Assembly: GCF_001014645.1 (NCBI RefSeq) | Contig: NZ_LASZ01000024.1 | Span: forward strand, 1 to 40,603 | Reading direction: 5' to 3' | Length of the DNA: 40,603 nucleotides | Source of the DNA: Luteimonas sp. FCS-9 | GTDB taxonomy: Bacteria; Pseudomonadota; Gammaproteobacteria; Xanthomonadales; Xanthomonadaceae | Shown here: positions 7,166 through 14,664 of the stretch, in pieces | How positions within the stretch are numbered: position 1 is the first letter of the stretch | How the letters are laid out: each line of letters starts with the position of its first letter | Notes under the pieces: model-generated | What the model was told of the DNA's origin: nothing | Databases searched by the model: none | Seen by the model: only the letters and a program-made list of their open reading frames with translations | Translations under genes and position numbers: made by a program

Positions 7166-9238
7166 TCAGACGCGGCGTGTGTCCAGCGCCTCGCACAGGC
7201 GGTTGCGGCTTTCCTCAAGCCCCGATTCGGTGCGGTGGATGCGCACCGGGGCGCGTCCGTCGCGGCGGCCGAGGATGCGGCACACGGTGGCCTGCAGCGT
7301 TTCGGGGTCATCGTCGAAGTCGCCGTGGCGGGTCGCGGCGCTGCCGTCGGCCACGGCGGCGAGCGGTTCGCGGGCCGGGGACTGGATCCAGTCCAGGCGG
7401 TCGGTGGCCAGCAGGTCGCGGATGCCCGGGTGGGCCTCGATGAAGCGGGCCATGCCCAGCAGCGGGGTGCCGTGGCGATGCTCGCTGCGCACCCAGCTGC
7501 GCGCGCGCACCTCGAAGGCGTGGGCGACGAGATACAGCAGGGACTTGTTGTAGACCCGCGCGCAATGGTCGTCCTGCTCGGCGCGGTCGGTCAGCGTGAA
7601 CAACGCGCCGTGGCCGATGCGGCCCTCGTGCAGTGCCGGCAGGAAGGTCCGGTCGAACAGGTCCACGGTCATCGCCGGCGCCCACAGCGTGAGGCTGGCG
7701 ATGCGCTGGCCGATGCCGTGCATCGCGGCGGCCGGGCCGTCGGCGACGAGCCCATCGGTCGTCAGCAACTGCGCCAGCGGCGCGAGCAGCACGGCGCCGG
7801 CGCTGTGGCCGACCAGGTGCAGTTCGACGTCGGGATCGGCCTGCATCCATTCGCCCAGCAGCCGGGCGACCTGGGCGGCGCCGCCGGCCTCGGTGACGGC
7901 CTCGCCATCGCGCATGACGGCGTTGGTCGCCAGCAACGCGTTCTCCTTCATCTCGTCCCAGAGCGCCTTGCCGCCCAGCGCGCGGGCGAGCGGCTCGATG
8001 GTGTCGTCGACGCGGTCGAGCAGCAGGCCCTTGGCGCGGTCCATCAGGCCCTCGGTGCGCGGGCGCACGGCATCGCGCAGCAAGTTGCCCAGCGTGTTCC
8101 AGAAGCCGGTCTTCCAGACGAAGCACAGCGGGTAGACCTGCTGCGGCAGCATGAGCTCGCGCAGGTCGGCGACGCGCTGGATCGCGGCCTCCTCGGGCAC
8201 GAGGCCGCCGTGGGCATAGAGCGCGATGCGCTTCTTCGGCCAGTCGCGGGTGATGCGCGGCAGGTCCTCGCGCACGAGGTTGCGCACGGCCTCCTGGCTG
8301 GTGCCGAAGCGGCCGGTCGTGCGCAGGCGGCCGTCGTTGCCGAGGCTGACGATGTGCGGGCGCAGGTCGGCCTGGGCGTAGCTGTTGGACTGGCGGGCCA
8401 GGAACGAGTTGCTGGTCGCCGTGGCCTGTACGCGCTGCAGGCGCACCGGCACCGCGAGCCGCGCGACCCAGACGTCGGTGCCGCGCTGCAGCCATTCGTC
8501 GTAGCTCACCCAGCCATGGCCGCGGCGGCCCCAGCGCGTGCTCCAGGAGTTCTGCAGCCAGAAGCCATCGCGGTCGTAGCCGACGATCGCGAACGCATGC
8601 CAGCCGGCGACGGGCTGTTCGGCCCAGGCGATGACGCCGCTGGCCGGTGGCGACAGCCAGCCGTCGTGCACGGCGGCCGAGGCGTAGAGCACGCCGACCT
8701 CGGCGAACGCGGCGTGCATCGCCACCAGGTCCTTGTGGTTGACACGGTAGTAGGCGCCGGGCGGGTGCTCCTGCGCGGCGCGGGCGCGTTCCTCGGTGTA
8801 GACCTCGTGCAGCGGGCCCGATTCGGCCGGCCAGCACTCCTCGGCGCAGACGCCGTGGCGGTGCCAGCCCTTCATCGCGCCGCGGCAGCTCGAGCCGGTG
8901 TAGTCCTCGCCTTCCCATTCGTCGTAGCGGCGGGCCATGTCGTAGAGCATCCGGGTGCTCACGCGCCGGGTGACCGGCTGGGGCCGGCGGCGGCGAAGCA
9001 GCGTGTGCGCGACGGTCGCCAGGCCGTAGGCGGTGCAGGCGCCGTCGCTGCGCTGGTCGAGCACCGGGACCTTCAGCGCGAGGAAGCGCTCGAGCGGCAT
9101 CTCGGACGGCACATCCACGAGCGTGGGCTCGAACATGCGGTCGCGGAAATCGGCGGTGTCGGGCCGGGCGTCGAACAGCCGCGGCGTCGTGGCCGCCGTG
9201 CGCGGCGCCCTGCCCGCGCCGGTCTTCGTGGTCGCCAT
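7166..9238 (-). CDS. Papain-like (C1A) peptidase fused to an alpha/beta hydrolase
   Basis: The protein has 690 residues and starts at ATG 9238 behind a perfect AGGAGG. The N-terminal half is a C1A-like cysteine peptidase: oxyanion Gln62 and nucleophile Cys68 in VLDQRSDGACTAYG, His214 in GWHAFAIVGYD, Asn230 in WLQNSWSTRWG. The C-terminal half has an alpha/beta-hydrolase core, with the strand RIALYAHGG (338-345) and the nucleophile elbow LVGHSAG (Ser479). There is no signal peptide, so action in the cytosol or export by an unrecognised route is expected. The joining of a peptidase to a lipase/esterase-like domain is unusual and suggests a toxin, effector or self-processing enzyme, but that is inference. 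Its last codons are duplicated at 4558-4591. Confidence 0.88.
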   Translation of the reverse strand: MATTKTGAGRAPRTAATTPRLFDARPDTADFRDRMFEPTLVDVPSEMPLERFLALKVPVLDQRSDGACTAYGLATVAHTLLRRRRPQPVTRRVSTRMLYDMARRYDEWEGEDYTGSSCRGAMKGWHRHGVCAEECWPAESGPLHEVYTEERARAAQEHPPGAYYRVNHKDLVAMHAAFAEVGVLYASAAVHDGWLSPPASGVIAWAEQPVAGWHAFAIVGYDRDGFWLQNSWSTRWGRRGHGWVSYDEWLQRGTDVWVARLAVPVRLQRVQATATSNSFLARQSNSYAQADLRPHIVSLGNDGRLRTTGRFGTSQEAVRNLVREDLPRITRDWPKKRIALYAHGGLVPEEAAIQRVADLRELMLPQQVYPLCFVWKTGFWNTLGNLLRDAVRPRTEGLMDRAKGLLLDRVDDTIEPLARALGGKALWDEMKENALLATNAVMRDGEAVTEAGGAAQVARLLGEWMQADPDVELHLVGHSAGAVLLAPLAQLLTTDGLVADGPAAAMHGIGQRIASLTLWAPAMTVDLFDRTFLPALHEGRIGHGALFTLTDRAEQDDHCARVYNKSLLYLVAHAFEVRARSWVRSEHRHGTPLLGMARFIEAHPGIRDLLATDRLDWIQSPAREPLAAVADGSAATRHGDFDDDPETLQATVCRILGRRDGRAPVRIHRTESGLEESRNRLCEALDTRRV
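7181..7214 (-). repeat. Second copy of the 34-bp gene-end repeat
   Basis: This lies inside the 3' end of the peptidase-hydrolase gene (encoding ESRNRLCEALD) and is 33/34 identical to 4558-4591 in the same orientation. The 2.6 kb between the copies carries the lipoprotein, the protease and the vapC fragment. The 264 bases between the vapC fragment and the gene end hold nothing I recognise. Confidence 0.75.
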
Positions 9239-9387
9239 GCTGCCTCCTGCATGCTGCGTCGAACGCGGCCGGTGCCTGCCACCGGCCTTGGCGGATCCCC
9301 GGGCGCAGTGTGCACCGGTTGGACGACGCCGTGGAGACAACGTGCGCGAGGGCGGTCGCAGGGGCCGCGACCGGTGGCGGCCGCCGC

Positions 9388-10158
9388 TCAGTCCTTGACC
9401 AGACCGCCGTCGACGACGAGGTTCTGGCCGGTCACCGCGCGCGCCCACGGCGAGGCGAAGAACAGCACCGCGTCGGCGAACTCGGCCGGCGTGGTCACGC
9501 GGCGCAGCGGGGTGCTGGCGGCGATCAGGTCGAACACCGCCTCGGGCGTCGCGGCGCTGGCGTCGGTGGTGCGCAGCAGGCCGCCGGACAGCATGTTCAC
9601 GGTGATGCCGTGCGGGCCGAGGTCAGCGGCCATCGTGCGCGTGAGCGAGAGCAGCGCAGCCTTCGCGGCGGTGTAGTCGTGGTACGGCACGACGGGGTTC
9701 TGGAACAGGTTGGTGCCGATGTTGATCACGCGCCCGAAGCCGCGCTCGCGCATGCCGGGCACGGCGGCCTGCAGGGTGTTGAGCGCGCCGCGCACGCTGC
9801 CCTCGAACTGCGCGGAGAACCGCGCCCAGTCGATGGTCTCGCCCTGCGGGCGGGCGTCGCCGTCGAAGGCGAAATCGACGAGCGCGTTGTTGACCACGGT
9901 GGTTACCGGCGCCCCGAACCGGGCGTGGGCTTGGGCGAACAGGTCGGCGACCTGGCCCGGATCGGTGACGTCGGCGCGCAGCGCGAGCGCGCGCTCGGCG
10001 CCGAATTCGTCCTGCAATGCCTGCGCGGCCGCGGCACTGCGGAAATAGTTGACCACCACGCGCGCGCCCTGCCCCAGGAACGCGCGCACGATCGCGGCCC
10101 CCAGGCCGCGGGCGCCGCCGGTGACGAGGACGATCTGGTCGGAGAGTGGGAGAGACAT
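9388..10158 (-). CDS. Short-chain dehydrogenase/reductase (FabG-like)
   Basis: The protein has 256 residues, the usual SDR length. The Rossmann nucleotide motif TGGARGLG (14-21), the NNA strand (TVVNNALVDF) and the catalytic YTAAK are present, and it ends DGGLVKD. An NADP(H)-dependent 3-oxoacyl or related ketoreductase is the likely class; the substrate cannot be told. The residue 13 before the catalytic Tyr, normally Ser, is Thr (NIGTN), a rare substitution that may alter activity. ATG 10158 puts the first strand at the usual distance from the N-terminus. ATG 10170 (adding MDSP) is an alternative, and neither has a strong ribosome-binding site. It is followed on the same strand by the peptidase-hydrolase gene at 150 bases. 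Confidence 0.85.
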   Translation of the reverse strand: MSLPLSDQIVLVTGGARGLGAAIVRAFLGQGARVVVNYFRSAAAAQALQDEFGAERALALRADVTDPGQVADLFAQAHARFGAPVTTVVNNALVDFAFDGDARPQGETIDWARFSAQFEGSVRGALNTLQAAVPGMRERGFGRVINIGTNLFQNPVVPYHDYTAAKAALLSLTRTMAADLGPHGITVNMLSGGLLRTTDASAATPEAVFDLIAASTPLRRVTTPAEFADAVLFFASPWARAVTGQNLVVDGGLVKD

Positions 10159-10285
10159 CGGCGAATCCATCGAGGCGAGAACAGCCGGCAAGCATGCCAT
10201 TGCTGCGTGGGCCCGGGGGTCAGGCGAACAGCGCAGGGACGTGCATGCGCGCGGAGACGGCGTCAGCCTCGCGGCGTCGTGTGGT

Positions 10286-10405
10286 CACCTCTCCCGCGCG
10301 CGGGGGCGGTCGGGTGGCGGGCGATCCCTCCGCCGATCAGTTGGCTCACCTCCCCCGCGCGCGGGGGAGGTCGACGCGCGCAGCGCGTCGGGTGGGGGCA
10401 CGGGC
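10286..10405. repeat. REP-like element pair (degenerate and full copy)
   Basis: The full copy (10349-10405) has the core hairpin CTCCCCCGC-GC-GCGGGGGAG, a second hairpin CGACGCGC/GCGCGTCG and the tail GGGTGGGGGCACGGGC. A degenerate copy lies at about 10286-10320. The full copy lies inside the 3' end of the DTW-domain gene. Confidence 0.8.
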
Positions 10406-10972
10406 CTCTCGCGCCATGATCTGGCCTTCGACCATCACGTCGAACGGCGCAAGCAGCGCCTCGAAGCCACCGCCCGGCTCCAGCGCATCGAGCGCGGCGG
10501 CGACGGCCTCGACGGTCGCCAGCGCGTCGGGCGCGCGGGCACGACGGACGCGGTAGCGCGACGGGACCGCCGGGGCGAGCGCGAGCCGCGGCAGGGCGGC
10601 GAGCGCGGGATTGAGGCGCAGCAGGCGGCGGGCCTTGCGCCAGGTGCCGTCGGGCACGACCAGCAGCGTCTCCGCGCCCTCGCCCGTCGCCGCCCACGCC
10701 GCGGCATCGACAGCCGCCTCGCCCGGGAACAGCAGCAGCGGGCGCACGCCGGGCGCATCCAGCCACGCCGGCAACTCGGGAAATCGTTCGCCCACCCATA
10801 GCGTGGCGCGGCGCAGGCCGAGCGCGGCCAGGCGCGCGGTGTTGAGCGGATGCGCGGCCTCGTCGGGGTGCTGCAGCAGCAGGACCCGGCTGCGGCTGGG
10901 CAGGTCCGGCAGCCACGCGCACAGGCAGTGCGAGACCGGGCGCAGGCAGCGGGGGCAACGGGGACGGGTCAT
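10346..10972 (-). CDS. DTW-domain tRNA-uridine aminocarboxypropyltransferase
   Basis: The protein has 208 residues. It starts MTRPRCPRC with a zinc-binding-like cysteine set (C6, C9, C16, C18), followed by the signature PDGTWRKAR (D108-W111), RYRVRR and TVEA, all typical of DTW enzymes (YfiP/TapT and TuaA-like). These transfer the 3-amino-3-carboxypropyl group from S-adenosylmethionine to uridine in tRNA, giving acp3U. The last 18 residues (RAPTRRAARVDLPRARGR) and the stop codon are encoded by a REP element, so the natural C-terminus has been replaced or extended. The domain core is intact, so function is probably kept. It is flanked by the SDR gene and the Lrp regulator on the same strand. 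Confidence 0.88.
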   Translation of the reverse strand: MTRPRCPRCLRPVSHCLCAWLPDLPSRSRVLLLQHPDEAAHPLNTARLAALGLRRATLWVGERFPELPAWLDAPGVRPLLLFPGEAAVDAAAWAATGEGAETLLVVPDGTWRKARRLLRLNPALAALPRLALAPAVPSRYRVRRARAPDALATVEAVAAALDALEPGGGFEALLAPFDVMVEGQIMAREARAPTRRAARVDLPRARGR

Positions 10973-11002
10973 GGAGACAGGATCGCTGGTGGGGCCGCGG
11001 GC

Positions 11003-11494
11003 TCAGTCGGGAATCGCCAGCGCCAGCGTCTCCTTGATCTCCTCCATCACGATGTAGCTGCGCGACTCGCGCACGTGCGGCAGCGTCAGCAGGCTGCTGC
11101 CGAGCAGTTCGCGGTAGGCGGCCATCTCCGGGATGCGTGCCTTGATCAGGTAGTCGAAGTCGCCCGACATCAGGTGGCACTCGAGCACGTTGGGCACGCG
11201 CAGGGCGGCGCGGCGGAATTCCTCGAAGATGTCGGCCGACTTGTAGGCCAGGCCAATCTGCACGAACACCAGCAGCCCGGCCTTGAGCCGTGCGGGGTCG
11301 AGCCGGGCGTGGTAGCCCTGGATCACGCCCTCGCGCTCGAGCCGGCGCACGCGCTCGGTGCACGGCGTGGTCGACAGGCCGACGCGCTCGCCGAGCTCGG
11401 TGAACGAGATGCGGGCGTCCTCCTGCAGGATGCGCAGGATGCGGGCGTCGATGCGGTCGAGGTCGCGGTTGCGGGTGGTGCGCGGGGTGGCCAT
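11003..11494 (-). CDS. Lrp/AsnC-family regulator, DadR-like
   Basis: The protein has 163 residues. The N-terminal winged helix-turn-helix (about 12-60, [20 protein letters not shown]) is followed by an RAM/AsnC ligand-binding domain (about 75-155, [23 protein letters not shown]). It is divergent from dadA, the usual place of the Lrp-type DadR that activates D-alanine catabolism in response to alanine in Pseudomonas and relatives. That regulatory role is inferred from position. ATG 11494 has GGAGA upstream. An upstream frame extends further but reads through the intergenic promoter region and is rejected. A palindrome between the genes is the candidate operator. Confidence 0.9.
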   Translation of the reverse strand: MATPRTTRNRDLDRIDARILRILQEDARISFTELGERVGLSTTPCTERVRRLEREGVIQGYHARLDPARLKAGLLVFVQIGLAYKSADIFEEFRRAALRVPNVLECHLMSGDFDYLIKARIPEMAAYRELLGSSLLTLPHVRESRSYIVMEEIKETLALAIPD

Positions 11495-11538
11495 GAAATC
11501 TCCGGGCGAGCGCGGCGGCGAGCAGGACAATCCACCAC

Positions 11539-11586
11539 GATTCTCCATTCGAACAGGGAATCCGACTGGCGGCACGCCACTATACT
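11539..11586 (+). promoter_or_regulatory. dadA promoter region with Lrp-type palindrome
   Basis: An imperfect palindrome (11539-11562, GATTC at one end, GAATC at the other, centred on TTCGAA; 9 of 12 half-site positions match) lies upstream of a -10-like TATACT (11581-11586). The position overlaps the expected -35, suiting control by the divergent Lrp-type regulator. Regulation is inferred. Confidence 0.45.
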
Positions 11587-11645
11587 GCGCCGATTGCGTG
11601 CCGGCCGCGCCCTGCGCCGGCGAAATGTCTTGTGGAGCTGCGCGC

Positions 11646-12962
11646 ATGCGGGTGTTGGTCCTGGGAAGCGGCGTGATCGGCGTGACGAGCGCCTGGTATC
11701 TGGCGCGCGCAGGGTTCGAGGTCACCGTGGTCGACCGCGCGGATGGCCCGGCCTGCGAGACCAGCCACGCGAACGCCGGGCAGATCTCGCCGGGCTACGC
11801 GTCGCCGTGGGCGGCGCCGGGCGTGCCGTTGAAGGCGATCGGCTGGCTGATGCGGCGCCACGCGCCGCTGGCGATCCGGCTCACGTCCGATCCGCAGCAG
11901 TACCTCTGGCTGGCGCAGATGCTGCGCAACTGCACCGCCGCGCGCTACGCGGTGAACAAGGAGCGCATGGTGCGGCTGGCCGAGTACAGCCGCGACTGCC
12001 TGGACGCGCTGCGCGCCGAGACCGGCATCGCCTACGAGGGTCGCCAACTGGGTACGTTGCAGGTGTTCCGCACCCAGGCGCAGCTCGACCATGCCGGGCG
12101 CGACACCGCGGTGCTCGACGAGGCCGGCGTGCCCTACGAACTGCTCGACCGCGCCGGCATCGCGCGCGTGGAGCCGGCGCTGGCCGGCGTCGCCGACCGC
12201 CTGACCGGCGCGCTGCGCCTGCCCGACGACCAGACCGGCGACTGCCGGCTGTTCACCGAGCGGCTGACCGAACTGGCGCGGCGCGAGGGCGTGACGTTCC
12301 GCTTCGGGCAGACCGTCGAGCGCATCGAGGGCAGCGGCGACCGCATCGACGGCGTGCGCATCGACGGGCGGCTGGAGACCTTCGACCGCTACGTGATGGC
12401 GCTGGGCAGCTGGTCGCCGGCGCTGCTGCGCCCGCTGGGCCTGGACGTGCCGGTCTACCCGCTCAAGGGCTACTCGCTGACGATCCCGATCCGCGACCCG
12501 GCGATGGCGCCGGTGTCGACCGTGCTCGACGAAAGCTACAAGGTCGCGATCACGCGCTTCGACACGCGTATCCGCGTCGGCGGCATGGCCGAGGTCGCCG
12601 GTTTCGACCTGCGGCTGGATCCGCGCCGCCGCGAGACGCTGGAAAAGGTCGTCGGCGATCTCTATCCGCACGGCGGCGACGTCGCCGCGGCCGAGTTCTG
12701 GACCGGCCTGCGCCCGGCCACGCCCGACGGCACGCCGGTGGTCGGCGCCACGCGCTACCGCAACCTGTTCCTCAACACCGGCCACGGCACGCTGGGCTGG
12801 ACGATGGCCTGCGGTTCGGGCCGCTACCTGGCCGACCTGATCGCCGCACGCCCCACCGCGATCCGCGGCGACGGGCTGGACCTGTCGCGCTACGGCCACG
12901 CGCGGGACGCTGTGTCGCTGGCGGACACGCGCAGCGTCGCAGGCGCGACAATGGCGCGCTGA
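11646..12962 (+). CDS. dadA: D-amino acid dehydrogenase small subunit
   Basis: The 438-residue FAD enzyme begins [20 protein letters not shown], the GxGxxG dinucleotide-binding motif, and continues with the DAO fold ([16 protein letters not shown], the DadA signature, and [14 protein letters not shown] near the C-terminus). It oxidises D-amino acids, mainly D-alanine, to 2-oxo acids plus ammonia and feeds electrons to the respiratory chain on the inner face of the membrane. The family length is 410-440. ATG 11646 is behind a TGGAG; the upstream in-frame codons cover the promoter. The racemase follows 25 bases downstream, giving the classical L-alanine to D-alanine to pyruvate pathway. Confidence 0.96.
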   Translation: MRVLVLGSGVIGVTSAWYLARAGFEVTVVDRADGPACETSHANAGQISPGYASPWAAPGVPLKAIGWLMRRHAPLAIRLTSDPQQYLWLAQMLRNCTAARYAVNKERMVRLAEYSRDCLDALRAETGIAYEGRQLGTLQVFRTQAQLDHAGRDTAVLDEAGVPYELLDRAGIARVEPALAGVADRLTGALRLPDDQTGDCRLFTERLTELARREGVTFRFGQTVERIEGSGDRIDGVRIDGRLETFDRYVMALGSWSPALLRPLGLDVPVYPLKGYSLTIPIRDPAMAPVSTVLDESYKVAITRFDTRIRVGGMAEVAGFDLRLDPRRRETLEKVVGDLYPHGGDVAAAEFWTGLRPATPDGTPVVGATRYRNLFLNTGHGTLGWTMACGSGRYLADLIAARPTAIRGDGLDLSRYGHARDAVSLADTRSVAGATMAR

Positions 12963-12987
12963 ATTTCCTGCTGCAAGGACACCCGCA

Positions 12988-14061
12988 ATGCGCCCCGCCC
13001 GCGCGCTGATCGACCTCGACGCCCTGCGCCACAACTATCGACTCGCCCGCCGACTCGGCGGCGGCAAGGCCCTGGCGGTGATCAAGGCCGACGCCTACGG
13101 CCACGGCGCGGTGCGCTGCGCGCAGGCGCTCGAGGGCGAGGCCGACGGGTTCGCGGTGGCGTTCCTGGAGGAGGCGCTGGCGCTGCGCGAGGCCGGCATC
13201 GCGGCGCCGATCTTGCTGCTGGAAGGCGTGCTCGCCGCCGATGAGCTGCCGTTGGTGGCCGAACACGATCTGTGGATGGTCGTGCACGCGCCGTGGCAGG
13301 TCGAGGCGCTCGCGCGCGCGACGTTGCCGCGGCCGCTGGACGTGTGGCTCAAGCTCGACTCGGGCATGCACCGCGTCGGCATCGACGCCGAGGCCTACGC
13401 GACGACGTGGCAGCGGCTGCGCGCGCTGCCGCAGGTCGGCGGGCTGGTGAAGATGACCCACTTCTCTCGCGCCGACGAGCCCGACCACGAGCGCACGCGC
13501 GAACAGATCGACACGTTCGCCGCGGTCACCGCCGGCCTGCCGGGCGAGACCAGCCTGTGCAACTCGCCCGCCCTGCTCGCCTGGCCGCAGGCGCGCGGCG
13601 ACTGGGCGCGCGCGGGGCTGATGCTCTACGGCGCCTCGCCGTTCGCGCACGGCCACGCCGCCGGCGCCCAGCTGCAGCCGGTGATGACGCTCGAATCGCA
13701 GGTCATCGCGGTGCGCGACCTGCCGGCCGGCGAGCCGGTGGGCTACGGCGGTACGTTCGTCGCGCCGCGCCCGACGCGCGTGGGCGTCGTGGCGATGGGC
13801 TACGCGGACGGCTACCCGCAGTTCGCCGCCACCGGCACGCCGGTCGCGATCGACGGCCGCCCCGGCCGGCTGATCGGGCGGGTGTCGATGGACATGCTCA
13901 CCGTCGACCTGACCGACCACCCGGACGCCGGCGTCGGCAGCCGCGTCGAGCTGTGGGGCCGCCAGGTCGCGGCGACCGAGGTCGTCGCCCGCAGCCAGAC
14001 CAGCGCGTATCGGTTGCTGTGCGGGGTCAAGCGGGTGCCGTTGGTGTCGGTGGGAGGCTGA
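12988..14061 (+). CDS. alr: Alanine racemase (catabolic, DadX-type by context)
   Basis: This 357-residue PLP enzyme interconverts L- and D-alanine. The PLP lysine is K33 in [10 protein letters not shown], and the second catalytic base is Y253 in [18 protein letters not shown] and GYADGYP are also typical. Length matches Alr/DadX (about 355-360). Placement 25 bases after dadA points to the catabolic DadX role, but the same enzyme could supply D-alanine for peptidoglycan if no other racemase exists. The gene ends just before a REP tandem array that separates it from the convergent pabB. Confidence 0.95.
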   Translation: MRPARALIDLDALRHNYRLARRLGGGKALAVIKADAYGHGAVRCAQALEGEADGFAVAFLEEALALREAGIAAPILLLEGVLAADELPLVAEHDLWMVVHAPWQVEALARATLPRPLDVWLKLDSGMHRVGIDAEAYATTWQRLRALPQVGGLVKMTHFSRADEPDHERTREQIDTFAAVTAGLPGETSLCNSPALLAWPQARGDWARAGLMLYGASPFAHGHAAGAQLQPVMTLESQVIAVRDLPAGEPVGYGGTFVAPRPTRVGVVAMGYADGYPQFAATGTPVAIDGRPGRLIGRVSMDMLTVDLTDHPDAGVGSRVELWGRQVAATEVVARSQTSAYRLLCGVKRVPLVSVGG

Positions 14062-14120
14062 GGGCGCTTGATGGATTCCTGCGCGATGCGGGGGGGTAAT
14101 CAGCGCGCTGATGCTTTTGG

Positions 14121-14637
14121 CCCCTTCCCCCGTGAAACGGGGCATTGCGCTCTTTATGGGTGGAAGGTTGGGATGGAGGCGGATTTCCGCGACGAGCCCG
14201 TGCCCCCACCCGGCGCGCGATGCGCGCCGACCTCCCCCGCACGCGGGGGAGGTGATTCCGCGCGCGCGCAGGCGGAGGATGTGATCGCGCGCGATGACGG
14301 CTTTTAGCCCCTTCCCCCGTTTTTGCGGGGCATTGCGCCCTTTACGGGTGGAAGGTTGGGATGGGGGGCTTTCCGCGACGAGCCCGTGCCCCCACTCGGC
14401 GCGCGGTGCGCGCCGACCTCCCCCGCGGGCGGGGGAGGTGATTCCGCGCGCACGCAGGCGGAGGTGTGATCGCGCGCGATGACGGCTTTTAGCCCCTTCC
14501 CCCCGTTTTTGCGGGGCATTGCGCCCTTTACGGGTGGAAGGTTGGGATGGGGGCTGCTTTCCGCGACGAGCCCGTGCCCCCACCCGGCGCGCGGTGCGCG
14601 CCGACCTCCCCCGCACGCGGGGGAGGTGATCGCGCAA
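14121..14637. repeat. Three tandem copies of a 186-bp composite REP element
   Basis: Units start at 14121, 14308 and 14493 (187 and 185 bases apart) with CCCCTTCCCCCGT and a GCGGGG/ACGGGG partner. Each continues with GGAAGGTTGGGATGG, then CGACGAGCCCGTGCCCCCAC, a GGCGCGC/GCGCGCC hairpin and the core CTCCCCCGC/GCGGGGGAG hairpin. The first two units end with a CGCGCGATGACGGCTTTTAG linker. The array fills the space between convergent alr and pabB and could act as a bidirectional terminator. The same parts recur at 25.4 kb in inverted order. Confidence 0.9.
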
Positions 14638-14664
14638 GGCGTCCTTGGTCGCGCAAAACGCGCC

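Noticed and set aside
7235..9676. 813-residue plus-strand frame
   Set aside because: It is antisense to the peptidase-hydrolase gene, has biased Ala/Arg/Gly/Val composition and no domain; a high-GC shadow.
14121..14637. Possible CRISPR array
   Set aside because: Units are 186 bp and repeat along nearly their whole length, with no short repeats separated by unique spacers and no cas genes nearby.
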